Below, in pieces: positions 14,568 to 23,311 of a stretch of 35,522 nucleotides of DNA. How positions within the stretch are numbered: position 1 is the first letter of the stretch; each line of letters starts with the position of its first letter. Location of the stretch: assembly GCA_003241595.1 (NCBI GenBank), contig QFOU01000007.1, forward strand, positions 1 to 35,522, given 5' to 3'. A model generated the notes under the pieces. It made no database searches. It was not told the origin of the DNA and worked only from the letters and a program-made list of their open reading frames with translations. Both the position numbers and the translations under genes were made by a program. This stretch comes from Pseudomonas fluorescens (GTDB lineage: Bacteria > Pseudomonadota > Alphaproteobacteria > UBA2136 > UBA6156).

Positions 14568-15617
14568 TCAGCCGCGGCGGTAGGCTTCGACAAGATAGTC
14601 GTCGATCAGATCCAGCATGCCCTCGCGCGAGGAACTCTGGATGACCTTGAGCATCTTTTCGAGGTCTTCGACCTGGCCTGTCTGGGCGCCGTGCCGGTAG
14701 AGGTCGGTGACGACTTCCTTGATCAGCGCGGGTGATGAGTCGGTGAGGGACATGAATTTCCCGCTGTCGACGACGCATTTGCCCGGTGCTGCGTAGGCGC
14801 TTTTGACCGTGTAGCTGTTCATGGCGACCATGGGCTTCATCTGCTGGACACCCTTGCGGATGTTTTGCGAATTGCTGAAGCTTATGACGTACCAGGCCGG
14901 AAGGTTTTGCTTCCGGATGGTGTCGGTGGTCTTTTGGCCGCCTTTAAAGCTGGCTATGAGGCTGCCACGCGTGGTGGCGAGCCGATCATTCTGGACGACC
15001 AGGGGCAGGAGGATGGCGTTGCCATCGATGCTGCCGCTGATCTCGTTACGGATGAACCGTTCGCAGGAGGTGCCTGCGTAGCCAGTGTTACCGACGGGCG
15101 AAATGGCGCCTGTGGTTTCGGGGCTGATGCTTGTTGCTGCCAGTTTGGCCGCGTTCTGCTCGATCGGAGACAGGGGCGGCTGGTCCTCCAGTTGGAGGCC
15201 GGTTTTGAGTGTATCATCCACCGGCATCTCGCTTGTCAGCTGAGAGCAGGGGATATCGGGGCGCGGGCTGCCGAACAGGGCCCACGTTTGGCGCCATGGT
15301 GCGATGACCACGTACGCGTTTCCGAAATCGACCGCGGATTGCAGTTCGCCGGCGGCTGTTTCGGATGTGTTGTTGATTGTTATCGGGAGAGTGTCAATCT
15401 TCAGATAAGTACTGGTCGGTTTGCTAAAACCGACGCTGCGGCTCGATGCCTTGAAGGGCAGGGCGTTGTTGCGGATGAGGGATTCCTCGGCCGGGCACGC
15501 ACTGAGGAAGCCTTCGACAGCGGGTTGAGGGGTGGCGGCGAGCGCCGTGGTAACAGGTGTGGCAATGGCGGCAAGCAGGAAGGCCGCGAGGTATGCTGGT
15601 ATGCGCATGCTTCTCAT
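14568..15617 (-). CDS. Secreted protein of unknown function in the murF position
   Basis: A 349-residue protein, unrecognised. The ATG at 15617 has GGAG 7 bases upstream and begins a signal peptide (MRIPAYLAAFLLAAIATPVT from residue 4, cleavage near ALA-ATP). The mature protein has few cysteines (FLSACPAEES, DIPCSQLT, GTSCERFI, GKCVVDSG), enough for two disulfides. The C-terminal 60 residues look helical (LIKEVVTDLYRHGAQTGQVEDLEKMLKVI). No membrane helix other than the signal is obvious. Its codon choice (more TCG, CTC) differs by eye from the dcw genes around it. It runs against mraY and murE on the opposite strand, where murF would be expected. A periplasmic or exported role is inferred. 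Confidence 0.7.
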   Translation of the reverse strand: MRSMRIPAYLAAFLLAAIATPVTTALAATPQPAVEGFLSACPAEESLIRNNALPFKASSRSVGFSKPTSTYLKIDTLPITINNTSETAAGELQSAVDFGNAYVVIAPWRQTWALFGSPRPDIPCSQLTSEMPVDDTLKTGLQLEDQPPLSPIEQNAAKLAATSISPETTGAISPVGNTGYAGTSCERFIRNEISGSIDGNAILLPLVVQNDRLATTRGSLIASFKGGQKTTDTIRKQNLPAWYVISFSNSQNIRKGVQQMKPMVAMNSYTVKSAYAAPGKCVVDSGKFMSLTDSSPALIKEVVTDLYRHGAQTGQVEDLEKMLKVIQSSSREGMLDLIDDYLVEAYRRG

Positions 15618-15814
15618 GGGAGTTCTCCGTGTGCTCAGAAACGACATATGCGATGCGGTTGAATGGAACCTCGTTGATATCTTTAGCATGGCGTGGGCAC
15701 TATGGCAATGTGGATACATATTGTGTGGCGAAGTGGTCTGCCAGTGGTGGAAAAGGTATCGGAAATTGCCGTTGGGGGCTGGTTTTGCGGGGCAAATAGG
15801 AGGATAGTGGCGGC

Positions 15815-16897
15815 ATGATTCCTGCCCTGCTTCTTCCGTTGGTTGATTTTGTAAACTGGTTCAATGTTTTCCAGTACATAACCGTACGTGCCGGTGCGGC
15901 CATGTTCACCGCCTTTTTGCTGTGGTTGTGGCTGGGTAACCGCTTGGTCATGGCGTTCCGTCTGTGGCAAAAAGGTGGAGAGACCGTCAAGGACATTCTG
16001 CCGCACCAAGGCAAGGCCGGAACCCCTAGCATGGGCGGTATCGGTGTTGTAGCGGCGGTGAGTTTTTCCACCCTGATGTGGGCGAGCCTGAGCAACCCTT
16101 ATGTATGGTTGCTGTTGTTCCTGTTCGTGAGTTTCGGAGCCATCGGTTTCATGGATGATTATCTCAACCTGACCCGCCGGTGGAAGAAGGGCTTGCCCGG
16201 CAAGTTGCGACTGGCCATTGGCGCGCTGGTGAGCACGCTCTTCCTGCTGGGGTACATTTACGTGAACGGCACGGCTGTTGCGACCGAAATTTATTTCCCG
16301 TTCATTAAAGACCTTGTAGTGGGTATCGGCATCTGGGGTTTTGTAATGTTCGGTGTGTTTGTGATGGTGGGGACCGCGAATGCCGTGAACATCACCGACG
16401 GACTGGACGGGCTGGTGAGTGTACCGGTGGTGCTGGTGGCGACCAGCATGGCGATTTTGGCCTATGTGATGGGGCGTGTCGATTTTACGGCCTACCTGCA
16501 CCTGCCGCATATCTCGGGTGCCGGTGAGATTGCCGTGATGTGTGCCGCACTGGCCGGTGCGATGCTGGGCTTCTTGTGGTTCAATGCCCCGCCGGCCCGC
16601 ATCTTTTTGGGCGACAGTGGCAGTTTGCCGGTGGGTGCCTTGCTGGGCGGTGTAGCCGTGATGATCAAGCAGGAATTTGCGTTGGTGATCATTGGTGGTT
16701 TGTTCGTTGTGGAGACCTTGAGTGTAATGTTGCAGGTGGCAAGCTATAAGCTGACCCGCAAGCGCATCTTTAAAATGGCGCCGCTGCACCACCATTTCGA
16801 GCAGATCGGCTGGCCGGAGAGTACGATCGTGATCCGTTTCTGGATCGTGTCCATCGTGCTGGCGCTTGTGGGTTTGGCGACGTTGAAATTGCGCTAG
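15815..16897 (+). CDS. mraY: Phospho-N-acetylmuramoyl-pentapeptide-transferase MraY
   Basis: A 360-residue multi-pass membrane enzyme that transfers phospho-MurNAc-pentapeptide to undecaprenyl phosphate, making lipid I on the inner face of the cytoplasmic membrane. Features include about ten hydrophobic helices, GTPSMGGIGVV, the metal-binding FMDDYLNLT, NAVNITDGLDGLVS, FLGDSGSLPVGALLG, and the C-terminal MAPLHHHFEQIGWPE. AGGAGGA about 9 bases before the ATG is the ribosome binding site. It is the first gene of the mraY-murD-ftsW-murG-murC run, after two minus-strand genes, so a promoter of its own must lie between 15618 and 15814. Confidence 0.97.
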   Translation: MIPALLLPLVDFVNWFNVFQYITVRAGAAMFTAFLLWLWLGNRLVMAFRLWQKGGETVKDILPHQGKAGTPSMGGIGVVAAVSFSTLMWASLSNPYVWLLLFLFVSFGAIGFMDDYLNLTRRWKKGLPGKLRLAIGALVSTLFLLGYIYVNGTAVATEIYFPFIKDLVVGIGIWGFVMFGVFVMVGTANAVNITDGLDGLVSVPVVLVATSMAILAYVMGRVDFTAYLHLPHISGAGEIAVMCAALAGAMLGFLWFNAPPARIFLGDSGSLPVGALLGGVAVMIKQEFALVIIGGLFVVETLSVMLQVASYKLTRKRIFKMAPLHHHFEQIGWPESTIVIRFWIVSIVLALVGLATLKLR

Positions 16898-16910
16898 GAG
16901 GAACGGGAAT

Positions 16911-18278
16911 ATGATGCGCAAGGATATTTACGGGTTTGGCCAGAAGGCCGTGTGTGTGTACGGCATGGGCGCCAGTGGCAAGGCCACCGCGCGCGCGTTG
17001 CAGGATGCCGGTGTGGAAGTGTTTGTGTGGGACGATACTCCCGATTTTGACGCTGATGGGTTTGCTGTGCGTGCACCCGATGCCATTGATTGGACACGTA
17101 TTGGTGCCGTCGTGAAAAGCCCCGGAATTCCGATGCAGACCCCGTTGGTGCGCGCGGCGCAGGCCCACAATGTGGATGTGATGAGTGACATCGATTTGCT
17201 GGGGCGTCGGGATGGTAAGAGTGGCGCGAGTTTCATCGGTATCACCGGTACCAACGGCAAGAGTACGACCACTGCACTGGTGGGACACATTCTGCGCACC
17301 TGCGGTTACAAGGTGGCTGTGGGTGGGAACATCGGGACTCCTGCACTGGCGTTGCCCGACATGCCCAAGAACGGTGTGTATGTACTGGAGCTTTCCAGCT
17401 ACCAGTTGGAGACCCTGCATGACCTGCAGGTGGATGGCGCGATGTTGTTGAACATCACGCCCGACCACTTGGCGCGGCATGGTACCATGGAGGAGTATCT
17501 GGGCGCCAAGTTGAAGTTGTTCGATCTGGCGAAGGCGGGCTCGGTGCAGGTGATGGGTGTTGACCAGCCGTTATTGCGCGGTCAGGCCGAAGTGCGCGGT
17601 GTGACCACCGTGAGTGTTGGGGATATTGCCGATTACATGATTCAGGGCACCACATTGATGCATGGTATGACCACCGTGCTGGATGTGAGTGAATTCCCCC
17701 ACTTGCCGGGGCCGCACAATGCCCAGAACGTGGCGTGTGCCTATGCCTTGCTGGTACCCCGTTGGGTAACGACGGCTGAATTCAAGGACGCTGCGCGTAG
17801 TTTCAAGGGTTTGCCACACCGTTTGGAGAAGATTGCGACGGTGGGTGGGGTTCTGTTTGTGAACGACAGCAAAGCCACCAACGGTGACAGCACCGTGTAC
17901 GCGTTGCAGAGTTTTGAGAATATTTACTGGATCTGTGGTGGTAAGCCCAAGACCGATGGGTTGGGGGCGTGTGTGAAGCATCTGGGTGCCGTGCGGGCGG
18001 CATTCACCATTGGTGAAGCCACGGATGATTTTGCGGATGAGTTGACCCGTCACAATGTACCGTCGTTCAAGTGTCATACGCTGGATGTCGCCGTGCGTGA
18101 GGCCTTTGCGGCGGCGCGCAGCGAAGGGTTGAAGGATGCCGTGATCATGTTGAGTCCGGCAGCTGCCAGTTTTGACCAATTCCGGAGTTTTGAGCATCGG
18201 GGTGATGTGTTTGTGAACTTGGTGCAAGGGCTGGCCACTGTGGAGCAGAGTTTGCGAATGGCGGGAGGTAGCCGATGA
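16911..18278 (+). CDS. murD: UDP-N-acetylmuramoylalanine-D-glutamate ligase MurD
   Basis: A 455-residue Mur ligase that adds D-glutamate to UDP-MurNAc-L-Ala. The ATP-binding loop ITGTNGKST is at residues 111-119. FVNDSKATNGDST and LSPAAASFDQFRSFEHRGD in the C-terminal domain are typical of MurD. AGGAGG (16898-16903) lies right after the mraY stop codon, 7 bases from the ATG. The stop overlaps the ftsW start by 4 bases (ATGA), a sign of translational coupling. Confidence 0.97.
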   Translation: MMRKDIYGFGQKAVCVYGMGASGKATARALQDAGVEVFVWDDTPDFDADGFAVRAPDAIDWTRIGAVVKSPGIPMQTPLVRAAQAHNVDVMSDIDLLGRRDGKSGASFIGITGTNGKSTTTALVGHILRTCGYKVAVGGNIGTPALALPDMPKNGVYVLELSSYQLETLHDLQVDGAMLLNITPDHLARHGTMEEYLGAKLKLFDLAKAGSVQVMGVDQPLLRGQAEVRGVTTVSVGDIADYMIQGTTLMHGMTTVLDVSEFPHLPGPHNAQNVACAYALLVPRWVTTAEFKDAARSFKGLPHRLEKIATVGGVLFVNDSKATNGDSTVYALQSFENIYWICGGKPKTDGLGACVKHLGAVRAAFTIGEATDDFADELTRHNVPSFKCHTLDVAVREAFAAARSEGLKDAVIMLSPAAASFDQFRSFEHRGDVFVNLVQGLATVEQSLRMAGGSR

Positions 18279-19387
18279 GCATTTATCGTCAGAGTCGCCA
18301 CCCCTTAGTACGCTGGTGGTGGGAAATGGACCGTGCCAGCGTGTTCGTGATCATCATCATCATGTTGTGTGGTGCGGTGGCGGTGACCACCGCAAGTGTG
18401 GCGGTGGCCAAGACCTATAATGTGGGGCCGTATTACTTTGCGGTGCGTCATTATCTGTTCTTGCTTATGGCGTTGGCGGTGATGCTGGGGATGACCACGC
18501 TTAAGCCTTCGGGCGTCAAGCGGGCGGGATTGGCGTTGTTTGGTGCGGCGTATCTGGGTTTGTTGCTGACGTTTGTGATCGGGACCGAAGTGAAGGGCGC
18601 GCGGCGGTGGATCGACATTGGTGGCCAGAGTGTGCAGCCGACTGAATTTTTGAAGCCTGCGTTGATCTTGATGACGGCTTGGCTGCTGGCGCAATCGGAA
18701 AAGAAGAAGCAATTGCAGGGCTATGTGCTGAGCATGGTGATGATGGGCGCGGTGGGTTTGCCGGTGTTGGCGCAGCCGAACTTCGGGATGGCGCTGGCCA
18801 TGGGGTTGGTGTGGTTCGTGCAGGTGTTCATGGCCGGTTTGCCGCTGCTGTGGATGGCGCCGATCGTGGCCGGTGGTTTGTGCGTAGTGGTGGGAGCTTA
18901 TACCTTGCTGCCGCACGTACGTGACCGTTTGGAGCGGTTCATCAACCCGGAGAGCTCGGACACCTATCAGGTGGATCAGGCCAATGAGGCGATCATGATG
19001 GGCCACCTGTGGGGCCGTGGGGCCGGTGAAGGTGTGGTGAAGCACCAGTTGCCGGACGCGCATACCGACTTCATCTTTGCCGTAGTGGCCGAGGAGTTCG
19101 GCATCATTGTGGGGATCTTGCTGATGGGGCTCTTCCTGACCCTTGTGCTGCGAGGATTCAGTCGTGTGTTGCAGCAGGAAGAACGGTTTGTATTGCTGGG
19201 TGCGGGTGGTTTGCTGACGCTGATTTCCATTCACGTGTGCGTGAATATCGGTGTGGCGTTGCAGCTGGTACCGACCACGGGGATGACGTTGCCGTTCATC
19301 AGTTACGGGGGAAGCTCGACCTTTGCAATGGCACTCGTGTTGGGCTTTTTGCTGGCGTTGCTGCGCAAGCAGGGCAAGCGGATTTAA
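18275..19387 (+). CDS. ftsW: Septal peptidoglycan glycosyltransferase FtsW
   Basis: A 370-residue SEDS-family protein with about ten membrane helices that polymerises glycan strands from lipid II at the septum together with FtsI. Family motifs: GARRWIDIGGQSVQPTEFLKP, QPNFGMALAMGLVW, QVDQANEAIMMGHLWGRGAGEG, LPDAHTDFIFAVVAEEFG and LPFISYGGSSTF near the end. The position between murD and murG favours FtsW over RodA. It starts inside the end of murD (ATGA overlap). About 25 bases separate it from murG. Confidence 0.96.
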   Translation: MSIYRQSRHPLVRWWWEMDRASVFVIIIIMLCGAVAVTTASVAVAKTYNVGPYYFAVRHYLFLLMALAVMLGMTTLKPSGVKRAGLALFGAAYLGLLLTFVIGTEVKGARRWIDIGGQSVQPTEFLKPALILMTAWLLAQSEKKKQLQGYVLSMVMMGAVGLPVLAQPNFGMALAMGLVWFVQVFMAGLPLLWMAPIVAGGLCVVVGAYTLLPHVRDRLERFINPESSDTYQVDQANEAIMMGHLWGRGAGEGVVKHQLPDAHTDFIFAVVAEEFGIIVGILLMGLFLTLVLRGFSRVLQQEERFVLLGAGGLLTLISIHVCVNIGVALQLVPTTGMTLPFISYGGSSTFAMALVLGFLLALLRKQGKRI

Positions 19388-19412
19388 TATTTGAGTTTGA
19401 GGATAAATCGAC

Positions 19413-20534
19413 ATGGCGAAAACGGCTGTTAAACCAATGATCTTGGTGGCGAGTGGCGCAAGCGGCGGGCATTTGTTCCCCGCGCTGGCGGTAGCGCAGG
19501 AGTTGCGGGAGAAACGCGGTAAGCGTCCGGCGTTTGATGTGAAGGTTATTTTAGGTGGTAGCAAATTCGTGGATGTGGTGCAGCGCGCAGGTTTACCGTA
19601 TGTGCGTTTGCCGGCTGCGGCCTTTAATGACCGTGGGCCGCTCCGGTTGTTGTGGGCCGTGGGTAAGTTGACGCAGGGCTTTTTAAAAGCGTTGAAACTG
19701 GTGATGGAAAGCAAGCCCGTGGCAGTATTCGGCACCGGTGGTTATGCGACCGTAGCCTTGATGCTGGCGGCTAAGTTGCGTGGCGTTCCGACCATTGTGC
19801 ACGAGCAGAATGTATTGCCGGGGCGGGCGAACCGTTTGTTGGCGCGCTTTGCGGATGTGGTGATCCTCACCTTTGAAGAAAGCCTGAACTATCTGCCGAG
19901 TGTGGCAGGGCGTGTAGTGGTGGCGGGAACGCCGTTGCGGCAGGAGATTTTGGCACAGGCGGGTAAGGCCAAGCGGAAAAGTGGGGATGTGTTTACGTTG
20001 TTGATTCTGGGTGGAAGCCAAGGTGCGCGCATTTTGGGGGAAGTGGTACCCGAAATGGTAAGCATGCTCAGCCCTGCCGAACGTAAGAGCCTGCGTGTGG
20101 TTCAGCAGGTGCGGCCCGATGATGTGGCCCGTGTAAAAGAGTATTATGTCAAGCTGGGATTGGCCGAGGTTGTTGTGGCGCCGTTCTTTACCAATCTGCC
20201 GGAGCTTTATACAGAGTCTGACCTCGTGATTGGTCGCAGTGGGGTGGGAACCGTGCTGGAATGTGCCGCTTTGGGTGTGCCCGCCATTTATGTTCCGCTG
20301 GAATTGGCCGATGGCCACCAAAAGTTGAATGCCGGTGTGGCCGAGAAGGCGGGGGCGGCCGTGGTGGTGGAGCAGCCGTATTTCAGCCCCGCCAACCTGC
20401 TGGTGCATGTGCGCAGTTTGCGGAATGATCCGGCACGTTTGGCGGCCATGGCTAAGGCGGCGGGAGGCCTTTCCCGCATGGATGCCACGGAAATGGTGGC
20501 GCAGGTGATTGGCGAAAGCGTGAAAACGTCGTAA
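19413..20534 (+). CDS. murG: MurG, lipid II-forming N-acetylglucosaminyltransferase
   Basis: A 373-residue peripheral membrane glycosyltransferase (GT28) that adds GlcNAc to lipid I to give lipid II on the cytoplasmic face. The N-terminal glycine loop reads ASGASGGHLFPALAVAQEL, where most MurG have GGTGGH, a small variation. FGTGGYATVALMLAAKL, VHEQNVLPGRANRLLARFADVV, LGGSQGARI and the UDP-binding region VIGRSGVGTVLECAALGVPAIYVPL with HQKLNA are all standard. AGGAT about 9 bases before the ATG is the likely ribosome binding site. Confidence 0.96.
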   Translation: MAKTAVKPMILVASGASGGHLFPALAVAQELREKRGKRPAFDVKVILGGSKFVDVVQRAGLPYVRLPAAAFNDRGPLRLLWAVGKLTQGFLKALKLVMESKPVAVFGTGGYATVALMLAAKLRGVPTIVHEQNVLPGRANRLLARFADVVILTFEESLNYLPSVAGRVVVAGTPLRQEILAQAGKAKRKSGDVFTLLILGGSQGARILGEVVPEMVSMLSPAERKSLRVVQQVRPDDVARVKEYYVKLGLAEVVVAPFFTNLPELYTESDLVIGRSGVGTVLECAALGVPAIYVPLELADGHQKLNAGVAEKAGAAVVVEQPYFSPANLLVHVRSLRNDPARLAAMAKAAGGLSRMDATEMVAQVIGESVKTS

Positions 20535-20582
20535 GAGTGGGGAGTAAATAGACGCTATCTAAGGAATTTGAGGGAGAGCGAG

Positions 20583-21995
20583 ATGAAGATTTTTGGAACG
20601 CATGTGAAGGGCTTGGTCATTCACTTTATTGGCGTAGGCGGTATTGGCATGAGCGGTTTGGCAGAAGTGCTGGCCACCAGTGGTGCGACAGTGAGTGGGA
20701 GCGACGGCGGCAGCAAGGGCGATTTTGGTCGGTTGGAGAAGGCCGGTGTGACGGTCTTCCGTGGCCATGATGCGGCGCATGTGCCCGCGAAGGCGATTGT
20801 GGCTGTGAGCACGGCGATTCCGGCCAGCAACCCCGAATTAGTGAAGGCCAAGGCCGAGGGTTTGCAGATCGTGCACCGTGCGGATGTTTTGGCGGAGATC
20901 ATGGCCAATTACCAGACCGTGGCGGTGAGTGGTACCCATGGCAAGACCAGCACCACGGCGCTGGTTTACACCTGTTTGAAGGCCGGTGGTTTGGATGTGG
21001 GTGTGATCAATGGTGGTGTGTTGAACGCGCTGGGTACCAACGCCGTATTGCCGCCGAAGATGGGTGACTGGCTGGTGGTGGAAGCCGATGAAAGTGATGC
21101 GAGCTTCCTCAAATTGAAGCCGACCGTAGCGGTGATTACCAATATTGAACCCGAGCACATGGATACCTATGGCAGCGAAGATAAGCTGGTGCAGGCGTTT
21201 GTGGATTTTGCCAACAGTGCCGAAGTGGCGGTGATCTGCACCGATGACCCGAATGCGGCGATTGTGGCGGCGCGTACCGATGTGGATGTATTCAGCTACG
21301 GCATGGAAGAAGGTAGCGATGCCCACACCGAGAGTTACAGCCCGACCCGTGCCGAAGGCAAGTTGCCCGGCGGCGGTATGGGTATGGCGTTCGATGCGAG
21401 CATCCGTGGCGGCATGCTGGAAGATGTGGTGGTGTCGCTTCCTGGTGCCCACTATGTACTGAATAGCTTGGCCGCGCTTGCGGTGGCCAGTGTTGCCCAT
21501 GCTGACATGGTGGCGGCGGCCGACGGTTTGAGCCACTTCCAAGGTGTGGGGCGTCGCTTCACCAAGGTGGGTGAATGGCATGGTGCGGATGTGATTGATG
21601 ACTACGGTCATCATCCGACCGAGATTGCTGCGACTCTGGATGCCGCCAAGCAGGCGTATGCGGGCAAGGTGGTAGTGGTCATCCAGCCCCATCGTTACAC
21701 CCGTTTACGTGACCTGATGGATGAGTTTGCCAGTTGTGCCAAGGTGGCCGATGCCGCGATTCTCATGCCGGTCTATAGTGCGGGTGAAGAGCCGATTGAC
21801 GGTGTGAACCACGAAGTGCTGGGTCATAAGATGGAAGAGCTGGGGTTGCCCGAGGAAATTCATGTGGTGCAGGATGAGCATCAGCTTCACAAAGTACTGC
21901 ATCACTTGCACGTGCAGCGGGGTGATGTGGTGATGTGCATGGGGGCCGGAACGATCACGGACTATGCCAAGAATCTGGGGCATCACCACCACTAG
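20583..21995 (+). CDS. murC: UDP-N-acetylmuramate-L-alanine ligase MurC
   Basis: A 470-residue Mur ligase that adds L-alanine to UDP-MurNAc, the first step of stem-peptide synthesis. HFIGVGGIGMSGLAEVL is the N-terminal nucleotide-sugar loop, GTHGKTS at residues 117-123 is the ATP loop, and VIDDYGHHPTEIAATL and QPHRYTRLRDLMDEF are C-terminal landmarks. The ATG at 20583 gives the standard start; a TTG five codons earlier is unlikely. The protein ends in four histidines (NLGHHHH), a natural oddity. In many proteobacteria murB and ddl come next; here they are absent and a terminator follows. Confidence 0.97.
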   Translation: MKIFGTHVKGLVIHFIGVGGIGMSGLAEVLATSGATVSGSDGGSKGDFGRLEKAGVTVFRGHDAAHVPAKAIVAVSTAIPASNPELVKAKAEGLQIVHRADVLAEIMANYQTVAVSGTHGKTSTTALVYTCLKAGGLDVGVINGGVLNALGTNAVLPPKMGDWLVVEADESDASFLKLKPTVAVITNIEPEHMDTYGSEDKLVQAFVDFANSAEVAVICTDDPNAAIVAARTDVDVFSYGMEEGSDAHTESYSPTRAEGKLPGGGMGMAFDASIRGGMLEDVVVSLPGAHYVLNSLAALAVASVAHADMVAAADGLSHFQGVGRRFTKVGEWHGADVIDDYGHHPTEIAATLDAAKQAYAGKVVVVIQPHRYTRLRDLMDEFASCAKVADAAILMPVYSAGEEPIDGVNHEVLGHKMEELGLPEEIHVVQDEHQLHKVLHHLHVQRGDVVMCMGAGTITDYAKNLGHHHH

Positions 21996-22001
21996 GATTG
22001 C

Positions 22002-22027
22002 AGGGGCCATATCGGCCCCTGAATTTT
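22002..22027 (+). terminator. Terminator after murC
   Basis: AGGGGCC (22002-22008) pairs with GGCCCCT (22014-22020), loop ATATC, followed by GAATTTTAT. The moderate T-run suggests termination may not be complete. Confidence 0.7.
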
Positions 22028-22076
22028 ATCGAGGTTTCTGGTTTGTGTTTTGAGGGGGTTAGAGTAGGTTTGACGC

Positions 22077-22724
22077 ATGAGCGACGATATTTTTGAACAG
22101 ACGATTGCGACCTATCGGCGGGTTGAAGGGGCTGAGGGTTTTGTCGCGAAGGAATTACGTCATCAGGGTGGGTCGCGGGATGTGACCTCTTACAGCATGC
22201 TGGAGGGTGTGGTGTTGGATGGTAAGCGGGTTTTGGATATCGGGTGCGGGTTTGGGCGGGATGTAGCCGAGTTGCGGCGGCGCGGGGCTGAGGCGTATGG
22301 CTGTGATGTGAGTCCGGCATTGTTGGCGATGGCTCAGCGGGATGTGGGCCCGTATTTTGTGGAATGTAATGTGCGGCAGGGAGATGTTTTACCGTTCGGT
22401 GGGGGATTTGATCTGATTTGGTGCTGTGCTCTGTTGGTGCATATACCGCGACCTGAATTACGCGATGTTATGAAGCGGATGTGGAATGGTTTGCGGGAGG
22501 GGGGGTCGGCTATCGTGATTTCCAAACAGGGGGAAGGGCAGAGTGTGGCGCGGAATCTGGGCGAGGATTTGCCGCGGGTGATGGTGATGTATCGGCCGGA
22601 AGAACTGGTGGACGTATGGACGGCCTGGGGTGGCGAGATTGAAGTGTTCAAGCCCGATTTGAGTGTGACGCCGTATGGGGATAGCCTGTTTGGTGTGAGA
22701 TTGCGTAAAAGGGAGACGGCTTAG
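22077..22724 (+). CDS. SAM-dependent methyltransferase (class I)
   Basis: A 215-residue class I methyltransferase of the UbiG/type 11 kind. The SAM motif VLDIGCGFG lies at residues 52-60, followed by AYGCDVSPALLAMAQRD, FDLIWCCALLVHIPRPE (motif near the active site) and an acidic motif. The substrate cannot be inferred. The ATG at 22077 lacks a clear ribosome binding site. The gene ends immediately before the ATG of the PII-like protein (TAGATG), so the two are probably cotranscribed. They sit between murC and ftsQ, where murB and ddl are expected, and neither looks like cell-wall synthesis. Confidence 0.8.
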   Translation: MSDDIFEQTIATYRRVEGAEGFVAKELRHQGGSRDVTSYSMLEGVVLDGKRVLDIGCGFGRDVAELRRRGAEAYGCDVSPALLAMAQRDVGPYFVECNVRQGDVLPFGGGFDLIWCCALLVHIPRPELRDVMKRMWNGLREGGSAIVISKQGEGQSVARNLGEDLPRVMVMYRPEELVDVWTAWGGEIEVFKPDLSVTPYGDSLFGVRLRKRETA

Positions 22725-23051
22725 ATGAGTGAGTTTATGTATAAACTGATTGTGCATGTGCCGTTGAGTCATGCAGACGCTGTGCGACAGGCGATTGGGG
22801 AAGCCGGTGGCGGTGTGTTGGGGGATTATCGTCATTGTTCGTTCAGTGTGCGCGGAGTTGGGCGGTTCCGGCCGATGGAGGGGGCGAACCCGCATATTGG
22901 TGAAGTGGGATTATTGGAAGAGGTGGAGGAAGAGCAGATTCATGTCAGCGGTATTGGGGCAGGGATTTTGAAGGATGTGGTGGCAGCGGTACGGGCGGTG
23001 CACCCGTATGAGGAGCCGTTGATTGAGGCGGTGGAGATTTTGCGGTTTTAA
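22725..23051 (+). CDS. PII/CutA-fold protein (COG3323, YqfO/NIF3-insert type)
   Basis: A 108-residue protein that matches the stand-alone form of the PII-like domain found inserted in NIF3/YqfO proteins. Features: YKLIVHVPLSHADAVRQAIGEAGGG at the start, YRHCSFSVRGVGRFRPMEGANPHIG, and the ending AVRAVHPYEEPLIEAVEI. The HPYEEP motif is typical. PII-like folds usually form trimers and bind small molecules or metals; the ligand is unknown. AAGGGAGA lies about 8 bases before the ATG, inside the methyltransferase gene. An adjacent hairpin (GGGGTGT/ACACCCC, 23141-23161) follows some 90 bases later. Confidence 0.8.
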   Translation: MSEFMYKLIVHVPLSHADAVRQAIGEAGGGVLGDYRHCSFSVRGVGRFRPMEGANPHIGEVGLLEEVEEEQIHVSGIGAGILKDVVAAVRAVHPYEEPLIEAVEILRF

Positions 23052-23253
23052 TTGCATATATGGAATTCAGTGTTCCTTATCTGGTGTGTGATGACCGGGG
23101 AATGACGTTCTTTGGTGGGGAACCGTTTGGGCGGTGCGGTGGGGTGTAGGTGCCACACCCCCCTATGTAGAATATCGAAAAGGGAGTAAGTGGCTGATAT
23201 GTGCATGCAGAAAGGGGTGGTTGCCCACAGGGGGTTCTGTTACAGTATGCAAA

Positions 23254-23267
23254 CTGATTGAAATCAG
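23254..23267. promoter_or_regulatory. Palindrome upstream of ftsQ
   Basis: CTGATT (23254-23259) and AATCAG (23262-23267) form a 6-2-6 inverted repeat 45 bases before the ftsQ start. It could be an operator. No clear promoter hexamers were found around it, so this is tentative. Confidence 0.3.
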
Positions 23268-23311
23268 ACTTAACCCCGCACCCGCTAACAGTTTTAGGAG
23301 GACACCGCGCC

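Noticed and set aside
14865..15662. A 265-residue plus-strand frame antisense to the secreted protein gene
   Set aside because: The minus-strand gene has a signal peptide and a ribosome binding site; the plus-strand frame has neither.
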